Origin: JABHIE01 sp964584805
Lineage (GTDB): Bacteria > Planctomycetota > UBA1135
Reading direction: 5' to 3'
NCBI GenBank assembly: GCA_964584805.1
Contig: CAZPAY010000005.1
Location: 62,001-126,000 of the forward strand
DNA length: 64,000 nt
A program made the translations under genes and the position numbers. The first letter of the stretch is position 1; each line of letters starts with the position of its first letter. This document shows positions 58,136-64,000 of this stretch, one piece after another. The notes below the pieces were generated by a model, which saw only the letters and a program-made list of their open reading frames with translations, did no database searches and was not told the DNA's origin.

Positions 58136-59961
58136 TGGCTAGCAGAACGGTCAGCTGTCGCGAGTTGCTCTGGGTGACACTTGGTTATTGCCTTGTCACT
58201 TTATTCTATTATTGGCCGATGGTGTTTCACATCGATGCCGTTTGGTCAGTCGGTCGCGATTACTTTCAAAACAACTGGAATTTTTGGTGGGTGAATCGCG
58301 CCTTTGAACAAGGGCGCGCGTTCTACGACAACGATACGCTTTTTGCCCCAACAGGCACATCCTTGGCTTATCACACAATCAGCTTTGCAAATACAATGCC
58401 AGGCTTGTTGCTGATGCGAGTTTTCGACTTGGCTCCCCAGCTCGTCCACAACATTTTCTTCTTGGCCGCCTTTCCTGCCGCGGGCCTTGGCGGCTGGGCG
58501 CTTGCACGGTTTTTGACGGGCTCGGCTTGGGGCGCTTTTTTTGCGGGTTTGTTGTACAGCTTCAATCCGTATCACGGAGCGATGATTACGCAAGTGAACA
58601 ACATCCAATTCCACTGGATACCGCTCTTTCTTCTCGCCCTACTTCTGCTCTACCGAGATGGCAAAACCTGGCAATGGTTGCTTGCTGGATTACTTTTGGC
58701 CGCCGCTGGATACGCTGATTGGTATCAACCCGTTTTTTGCGTCATGGCCGGTGGAATTGTTCTAGCTGTAAAAATGCTAGCAGATAAGAGATGGTTCGAT
58801 TTCGGACTTTGGAGCAAGATCTTGCTGATGGGCGCCTTTTCGGCCGTTCTCATGCTACCCGGGGTCTATGAACTCATCGGCCTAATGGGTGAAACCGGTG
58901 GCGGCGAGCTCGCCGAACCTTTCCGTTTCGTTGGGGCGATGCAGTTGCTTGGCGTCGCGCCGCAGGGCTCCCCTTTTTACCACTTCTGGCCGGTCTTCTT
59001 TGGCTGGACGACCTGTTTCATGCTTTTTAGAACAGCGTGGCGTACGCGCACCCGCGGGATTGCCGCCTGGTGGTGCTTGGCGGGTTTTGCTTTCTTGCTC
59101 TTGCAGGGGCCGTATCTGGTGGTTTTGAATCAGCATTTCCCCCAGCTTCCTCTTCCGCTGACCCTGTTTTCAAAAATTCCGGTGCTTGATGTTCTACGAG
59201 TGCCGCACCGCTTCTTGATTTTGGTCTTACTTGCCTTTGCCATGTTGTTGGCTTGGGGCCTGCAAGATTGGTTTACTCAGCGGAAGCATTGGGCCGTATT
59301 GCTTTTTGTGCCCCTTTATGTGGTCGAGATGCGCCCAGCGCCAAAGCTAGAGATAGATTTGCAGCCCGCGCAGATTTATACATCCATGGCTCAAGATGTC
59401 GAGGACTATACGGTGCTCGAATTGCCACTCGATTACCGAGACGCTTACACCATGTATTTGCAGCGTAGCCACGGGAAAAAGCTGGTTGCTGGCTATACCT
59501 CGCATATTTTGCCATCAGCGACAGGGCACCTTGAGAGCAGTTTAATGAGAGCCCTGCACCCGGCCGTCGTGGATACGGACATCATCGGCTTACCTCAACA
59601 TTTGCCGCTCAACTTAGACACCCTGACGGAAAAACAGCTTGAGCAATGGCGTAGTGAGCTCATCGATGCTCTCGGCGTTCGAGTCATCATTTTTCACCAT
59701 GGGCCTGATTTTGAGCCGCCCCTGCTTACATTGCCAGAGGTCAATCTGGGCTTCAAGCTCTATGTGTCGCTCGCTCCTTACGCGCTCAACACTTACGCCA
59801 GCAATACTGGCCCATTTCAGCAAATTGGGTCAGCGCGTTTTCAAGAAGAGCTCGCTCGGCAATCGCAGCAAGCACGCGAACTTATCGTGATGCTCTTCGG
59901 CCCAGCCAACGCCATTGATGGCACGGCTGAAATCTGGGATTTGCGTAAGCGGCAGTTTTAG
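58135..59961 (+). CDS. Polytopic membrane protein resembling GT-C glycosyltransferases
   Basis: The 608-residue protein has about ten transmembrane helices. After the first helix it has a loop with VGRDYFQNNWNFWWVNRAFEQGRAFYDNDTLFAPTGTSL, matching the D-x-x-x-x-W ... P-x-G pattern in GT-C-type and YfhO-like membrane enzymes that use lipid-linked sugars. The last ~200 residues are outside the membrane. Start ATG 58135 overlaps the preceding stop by 1 nt. Its 3' end overlaps the sulfatase-like gene by 4 nt. Sugar transfer is inferred. Confidence 0.6.
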   Translation: MASRTVSCRELLWVTLGYCLVTLFYYWPMVFHIDAVWSVGRDYFQNNWNFWWVNRAFEQGRAFYDNDTLFAPTGTSLAYHTISFANTMPGLLLMRVFDLAPQLVHNIFFLAAFPAAGLGGWALARFLTGSAWGAFFAGLLYSFNPYHGAMITQVNNIQFHWIPLFLLALLLLYRDGKTWQWLLAGLLLAAAGYADWYQPVFCVMAGGIVLAVKMLADKRWFDFGLWSKILLMGAFSAVLMLPGVYELIGLMGETGGGELAEPFRFVGAMQLLGVAPQGSPFYHFWPVFFGWTTCFMLFRTAWRTRTRGIAAWWCLAGFAFLLLQGPYLVVLNQHFPQLPLPLTLFSKIPVLDVLRVPHRFLILVLLAFAMLLAWGLQDWFTQRKHWAVLLFVPLYVVEMRPAPKLEIDLQPAQIYTSMAQDVEDYTVLELPLDYRDAYTMYLQRSHGKKLVAGYTSHILPSATGHLESSLMRALHPAVVDTDIIGLPQHLPLNLDTLTEKQLEQWRSELIDALGVRVIIFHHGPDFEPPLLTLPEVNLGFKLYVSLAPYALNTYASNTGPFQQIGSARFQEELARQSQQARELIVMLFGPANAIDGTAEIWDLRKRQF

Positions 59962-62105
59962 CGCACGAAGGGGTGCACCTGCAGGCCATCCGCCTGTTTC
60001 TCTTGGTCCCCGCTCGCTGTGTCATCACCGGTGTAACCTAATTGCTCGAGTGCCTGCTTGCTTTGCGCATTTGCTTTGGCTTTCGATCGTGAACTAAAGG
60101 GTGAGAGCAACAAATTCCTGCGCTTCGCATATTCATTTAGGAATTGATTCATCTGAAACCCCAACTCATGCCCGCGAATCGGGAAAACGCTCGGAGCAAT
60201 TTTCACTTCTCCGGCATCTTCATTCGGGTCGTGAGCCAACTCAATAAAAGAGGAATGGCCATCTCCATACACCACGACTTTTTCGTCAATCGTGCGAATC
60301 ATGGTGGCGGAGTGCATCCAATCAAGGAATGGGAAGTCCATGATGTCGCCCTGAGCGAATGATGGGAAACCCTGATAGTAAGCCGCAAGATGCCCGTAAT
60401 GGGCAAGAACCATATTGCGCGTCGGGCGGGCCTCAAGGATTGCGGGCAATAAGCTGAACCCTTCTAGAGCTAATGAGGCCGGATGGGGTTGCCATGTTTC
60501 GCCAGTGACTTTTTGAATGAGGTCTGTCACCGTTGGGAAAACATCGACACCTGATGCTAAGGTCTGCACTCGTTTGCCGGCGGGCAACATGGATGGATAG
60601 CGCATGATGAGTGGGACATGCAGCAATCGATCGGCCAAAGTTCCTTGGTGGCCGTAGCGCTGGTTTTGCTCGCCAAATTCTTCACCATGGTCTGCGGTTA
60701 CGATGACCAAAGTGTTTTCCATAACTTCGCGATCGCGGAGGCCAGAAAAAAGTTGGTCGAGGAGGCCGTCTTGGTATAGAACTTCTGCGTCGTAAAGGGC
60801 GCGGAGAATTTCTGATTCTTGCGGGTCTTCATGGCGCAAGCCGCACAAGAGATTTTTGCGGATTATCGGCCCTTGTGGAAGAGCGGCGCTGTCTTCGGCG
60901 GTAATGCCTTCGGGAAGGAAACGAGTGCGTAATTCAGCCGGCGGGATGTAGGGGTCGTGGGCTTCATTTAAATTAAGGAAGGCGAAAAAAGGCTGGGCGT
61001 CCACTCGGTGAGTGTCGAGCCAATCTAGAGTAGCCTGCACCACTCGTTGGCCACCTTTGTCACTTGGGGTGGCATCGCCAAAAGGAGGGCCGAAAAAGCG
61101 ACCTAAGAAACCTGGCAGCAACATGCTCTGGGTGGGCGACAATATGGAAAAGTCTTTGTAGTGGGCAAAACCCTGCAACACACCTGAATCAGCCGTGAGC
61201 CATGATTTGTCACTAAAGCCAGTCGTTTGGTAACCGCGCAAGGAAAGCTCTTCAGCTAGCGTGTGATAATTGAGTGCGGGGTTTTCTTTCCAGTCGGTAC
61301 CAGCGCCCTCTAGGCGAGGATGAGCCCAACCCGTGTGGTGCGTCGTCGCGTGCAGACCCGTGAATAGGCTGGCATGAGAGGGGAGCGTCCATGGGGCAGC
61401 AGAGTAGGATTGCTCGAAAAGCACAGACTCGGCCGCAAAGGAATCAAGCGCGGGGCTGGTGGGGCGATAGTAGCCGTAGGCCCCCAAGTGCGAGGCGGCC
61501 ACAGTGTCGAGCACGACAAGGATGACATTGGGGGAATTGTCGGGTGCGCTATTTTCAGCTTGCGGAGTAAAGGCTGCTGGTTGGATGGGGATGAGCGTGG
61601 CAGCCCCTGCAACAAATACAACGCAAGCAAGAAGTGTTGCTTGTACAAGCGGGGAGCAAAGCGTGGCGACACGCCATCCGTATTTTGAGCGAGCGAATGC
61701 GTAAAGCGTGAAATACAGAACCGCGCCGCCAGCGATGACCTGACTCGAAAGGAGAAGACCAGGCGTGCTCAGTGGGCCAGCTGCGAGTGGAAGCCAGTTA
61801 GTGTGCGCGATTAATAAAGTGGCGGCCGTTGTGATGCCCACGCCGACAAGAATGGCATGGTGTAGCCACGGTTGCGCAAGGCGGTCTTTGCGGCGGGAAA
61901 GAAAGGGCAAAACCAGCGCTGCGAGTAGCCCAATGGCAGCACCGAAAAGTAAATGAGTCGGCAAAATGCGCAGCAGTAGGCCGTAATCCACTTCATAGGA
62001 ATAGCCGCGAAGCACACATGCAGCCTCAATGAGGCCAGCGAGTCCGGAGAAAGATGCACCCGTTAGTGCGCAGTGGAAAATGCGTTTTTTCAAGATTTTA
62101 ACCAA
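59958..62105 (-). CDS. Membrane-anchored sulfatase-like enzyme with Thr nucleophile position
   Basis: This 715-residue protein has about five N-terminal transmembrane helices, then an outward alkaline-phosphatase-superfamily domain: ILVVLDTVAASHLGAYGY, AAPW-T240-LPSHASLFTGLHATTHHTG at the sulfatase nucleophile position, and IVTADHGEEFGEQ. Thr replaces the formylglycine Cys/Ser, and His replaces the motif Arg. The C-terminus has EQLGY followed by an acidic tail. The substrate is unknown; a sulfatase name would be misleading without testing. It overlaps the small upstream gene by 16 nt. Confidence 0.8.
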   Translation of the reverse strand: MVKILKKRIFHCALTGASFSGLAGLIEAACVLRGYSYEVDYGLLLRILPTHLLFGAAIGLLAALVLPFLSRRKDRLAQPWLHHAILVGVGITTAATLLIAHTNWLPLAAGPLSTPGLLLSSQVIAGGAVLYFTLYAFARSKYGWRVATLCSPLVQATLLACVVFVAGAATLIPIQPAAFTPQAENSAPDNSPNVILVVLDTVAASHLGAYGYYRPTSPALDSFAAESVLFEQSYSAAPWTLPSHASLFTGLHATTHHTGWAHPRLEGAGTDWKENPALNYHTLAEELSLRGYQTTGFSDKSWLTADSGVLQGFAHYKDFSILSPTQSMLLPGFLGRFFGPPFGDATPSDKGGQRVVQATLDWLDTHRVDAQPFFAFLNLNEAHDPYIPPAELRTRFLPEGITAEDSAALPQGPIIRKNLLCGLRHEDPQESEILRALYDAEVLYQDGLLDQLFSGLRDREVMENTLVIVTADHGEEFGEQNQRYGHQGTLADRLLHVPLIMRYPSMLPAGKRVQTLASGVDVFPTVTDLIQKVTGETWQPHPASLALEGFSLLPAILEARPTRNMVLAHYGHLAAYYQGFPSFAQGDIMDFPFLDWMHSATMIRTIDEKVVVYGDGHSSFIELAHDPNEDAGEVKIAPSVFPIRGHELGFQMNQFLNEYAKRRNLLLSPFSSRSKAKANAQSKQALEQLGYTGDDTASGDQEKQADGLQVHPFVR

Positions 62106-62434
62106 GAGATGTGGAGGCGGTCGCCGTCTGGCTCACCCCAAATATGGAAGGGCGCGTGAGTGGAATCAACGGAAGAAATGGCATGTTGGATTTTGCCGAG
62201 CACCATGGAACTCATGAAGCCTGCGCCGGTGAAGGAGAAGGAACTTAAGGTAAATTGCCCTTGAGATGATTGAGCACGCGCGGAAAAAGTGCAGGCCCCG
62301 ACGACGGGGGCCTTGAGCTGCGCAGTAACGGTGTCGCCTTCGAGACAAAGCTCGAGAATGCTAACCCCCGCAGGCAGGAGAGGGGCAATGGCATCTTCGA
62401 GGCCAAGGAGTTCGGTTACCACATGCACGCGCAT
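62090..62434 (-). CDS. Small protein of unknown function
   Basis: This 114-residue protein has no recognised family, signal peptide or cysteine motif. It starts with MRVHVVTELLGLEDAIAPLL and has a beta-rich middle. Overlap with the sulfatase-like gene indicates co-expression. Minus-strand TAGACT lies 5 nt before its ATG. Confidence 0.6.
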   Translation of the reverse strand: MRVHVVTELLGLEDAIAPLLPAGVSILELCLEGDTVTAQLKAPVVGACTFSARAQSSQGQFTLSSFSFTGAGFMSSMVLGKIQHAISSVDSTHAPFHIWGEPDGDRLHISWLKS

Positions 62435-62451
62435 GCCCTAGTCTATCTTCT
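62435..62451. promoter_or_regulatory. Overlapping divergent -10 elements
   Basis: Plus-strand TAGTCT (62439-62444) is 7 nt from the GTG at 62452. Minus-strand TAGACT (62440-62445) is 5 nt from the ATG at 62434. The start codons are 17 nt apart. Confidence 0.4.
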
Positions 62452-63714
62452 GTGCTTGTTGCGATACTACTCCTCGTGCTTCCTTTCCCTGCCCAAGATT
62501 CGGCCGGGTTGGCCTCGTGTTTGACAAATCGCAAGCTTGACGCATCTACTCGCCTTGCAGCTTTGTCAATTTTGGGCTTTCGAGAGGAAATCGTGCCGTA
62601 TTCCAGTTTGAAGGCCGTGCGTGCTTTGGCGCGAAATGGTCGCCGCGAGGTCGATTATGTCCATATGCTCGGCTTAATCGGCGGTGAAGAGGTAGAGAAA
62701 GAATTGCGACAGTTCGCCAAAAGGAACGATGCAAAACTGCAAGCGGAGGCCGTCTTCTTTTTGGCACGAGATTACCCCGAAGGAGAGAGTTTTGCCCGAG
62801 ATGTCTTGGCAGACCCCAAACGCCAGGATGCCGTGAGAGTTGCCGCCCTTCGCGCCCTCTCTCAGCGAGGCTCTGTTTTTGCCCATGTTGAAGCTCTGCG
62901 ACGACTCAGCACGGCAGATGGCCCGCTCTTATTGGAGTGCCTAGCAGAGATTCGACAACGGCCAAATCTAGAAGATGTTTCCTATCTCATCGATTTGCTT
63001 CCCGAAAATCAGGGTCGTGCGCGAAACGAGGCTGTGAATTTGTTGCGTGAAATTACGGGCTATTCCATAGGCCCAGATTACAAAAGCTGGCGTTGGTTTT
63101 ATCTCAAGCATCGCGCTGAAGGGACACCCTTTCTCGCAAAAGATGTCGATGAGCGCGACCCTACAACGGCGACCGCAGCTTTTTTGGGCATCAGAATCTT
63201 GGGCGATCGCGTTGCATTCGTGCTCGATTCATCTGGTTCGATGCAGGCGAATATGCAGTATTCTCAGCAACAATCCCGCGGGATATGTGCGGTTTCAGAG
63301 TTGATTACTCTTTTGCCTCAGCTGCCGGCTTCGACCAGGTTCACGGTGCTTTTCTTTGCCGAGACCATCCGTGCTCTGAGCACGCATGGTTTAGTGCCGA
63401 AAACGGATGAACAATTAAAGGCCACCTTTTCTTGGTTGGGGAAGAATAAGTTCGACGGCGGCACAAATCTATATGGCGGGCTCGAGGCGGCTTTTGCGCT
63501 GGATGAGGTCGATGAGATTGTTTTGTTAAGTGATGGCGAGCCATCCGTTGGTTCGATTACAGATGTTGAGTTGATTCGCGCGCGTGTTGCCGCGTGGAAT
63601 CGATGGCGCAATGTGAGGGTGAGTTGCATTTCATTTGGTGCTCCAAGGCGCGCACGGCAATTTTTGGCCCGGTTGGCGCAAGACCATGGTGGGGCAATGA
63701 GGGTTTTTGATTAA
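62452..63714 (+). CDS. Exported HEAT-repeat and VWA-domain protein
   Basis: GTG start and a short signal peptide (LVAILLLVLPFPAQD). The first ~230 residues are HEAT-type helical repeats (EVEKELRQFAKRNDAKLQAEAVFFLARD; VRVAALRALSQRG). From about residue 250 it is a von Willebrand factor A domain with an intact MIDAS: FVLDSSGSM, FDGGTNLYGGL and VLLSDGEPSVG. VWA domains bind proteins in a metal-dependent way. The 420-residue HEAT-VWA combination is common in Planctomycetes-like genomes. Role unknown. Confidence 0.82.
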   Translation: MLVAILLLVLPFPAQDSAGLASCLTNRKLDASTRLAALSILGFREEIVPYSSLKAVRALARNGRREVDYVHMLGLIGGEEVEKELRQFAKRNDAKLQAEAVFFLARDYPEGESFARDVLADPKRQDAVRVAALRALSQRGSVFAHVEALRRLSTADGPLLLECLAEIRQRPNLEDVSYLIDLLPENQGRARNEAVNLLREITGYSIGPDYKSWRWFYLKHRAEGTPFLAKDVDERDPTTATAAFLGIRILGDRVAFVLDSSGSMQANMQYSQQQSRGICAVSELITLLPQLPASTRFTVLFFAETIRALSTHGLVPKTDEQLKATFSWLGKNKFDGGTNLYGGLEAAFALDEVDEIVLLSDGEPSVGSITDVELIRARVAAWNRWRNVRVSCISFGAPRRARQFLARLAQDHGGAMRVFD

Positions 63715-63749
63715 ATCTTCCTTATACTGCTCACCAAGGAATAAACACC

Positions 63750-64000
63750 ATGCATACCACTCTCTTACTTTCCCTTCTCGCCCTTCCGTTTTTCGCTCAG
63801 CCTCAAGAAGAGTGCTGTCAAGAAAAGCTGACCGCAGGTGAGCCCCCTTGTTGCGCTGCTCAAGAGGCCCCGATGGTCGAAGAGCCTGCAACAGATGAAT
63901 TGTTTGCTCAATGGCTGCTCTTGCCGATGGGTAAAGGCGAGAAGGCTACCGCCGTCCGCCACAATTTGGCCGCGCTGAATGTGCGTAAAAAATTCGTCTT
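63750..64000 (+). CDS. Secreted protein with paired cysteines, N-terminal part
   Basis: The gene runs off the window. It starts at ATG 63750 with an AAGGA Shine-Dalgarno about 10 nt upstream. A signal peptide (LLLSLLALPFFAQ) is followed by EECCQEK and PPCCAAQE, two adjacent-cysteine pairs in an acidic context, then a more regular sequence (WLLLPMGKGEKATAVRHNL). Cys-Cys pairs also occur in the two metal-binding-like proteins at 42565-44459. No family can be named from the 83 visible residues. Confidence 0.7.
   Translation, partial: MHTTLLLSLLALPFFAQPQEECCQEKLTAGEPPCCAAQEAPMVEEPATDELFAQWLLLPMGKGEKATAVRHNLAALNVRKKFV

Overview
The window reads as ordinary, densely packed bacterial chromosome: about 60 protein genes, three tRNAs, almost no intergenic space, and no phage, insertion sequence or CRISPR array. 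My best guess is a marine or freshwater member of the Planctomycetota or a close relative. This is an inference from gene content: three sulfatase-like enzymes, a Ser/Thr kinase fused to a beta-helix, HEAT/VWA and RCC1 proteins, an IspDF fusion, and many secreted lipoproteins of unknown function. A 100-N scaffold gap flanked by an exact 55-nt duplication suggests a metagenome-assembled or short-read genome.

Layout. 1-2.5 kb: iscR-iscS (iron-sulfur regulation), a thioesterase and small membrane proteins. 2.5-10.5 kb: sulfatase-like lipoprotein, dprA, two lipoproteins, a MATE transporter and an RCC1-repeat protein. 10.5-15.4 kb: murD-mcsA-clpC on the minus strand and two tandem serine tRNAs. 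15.5-20.7 kb: second sulfatase-like protein, a DUF151 nuclease-like protein, ogt, a HupE-like protein and an HD-GYP response regulator. 20.7-26.8 kb: hpt, an RluD-type pseudouridine synthase, a giant TruD-S1-S1-S1-RGG fusion, mtnP and an IMPACT protein. 26.8-33.1 kb: an AhpD-like gene with an in-frame UGA (likely selenoprotein), an asparaginase, and a minus-strand run with an NYN protein, an exonuclease and a queuosine-precursor transporter. 33.2-42.5 kb: parvulin-like foldase, ABC exporter, ispDF, ruvC, nadC, vanZ and purB. 42.5-44.5 kb: two Cys/Met/His-rich secreted proteins. 44.6-57.7 kb: DHH phosphoesterase, tRNA-Gly, ferredoxin, plsY-gpsA, pepF, kinase, glyS, ptsI and a four-repeat Myb-like protein. 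57.7-64 kb: membrane proteins, third sulfatase-like protein, HEAT-VWA protein and the start of a Cys-rich secreted protein.

Most notable observations. (1) The AhpD-like protein has its second redox cysteine replaced by UGA, giving CxxU; the frame stays open and conserved to the natural end, and a SECIS-like hairpin lies just downstream. (2) Many start codons have a TANNNT -10-like hexamer almost exactly 6 nt upstream, which predicts leaderless mRNAs; in several divergent pairs the start codons lie only 17-24 nt apart and the -10 elements overlap. (3) A TruD pseudouridine synthase is fused to three S1 domains and an RGG tail. (4) All three sulfatase-like enzymes have Thr in place of the formylglycine Cys/Ser. 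(5) The N gap falls in a GHGGM repeat and is probably an assembly artefact.
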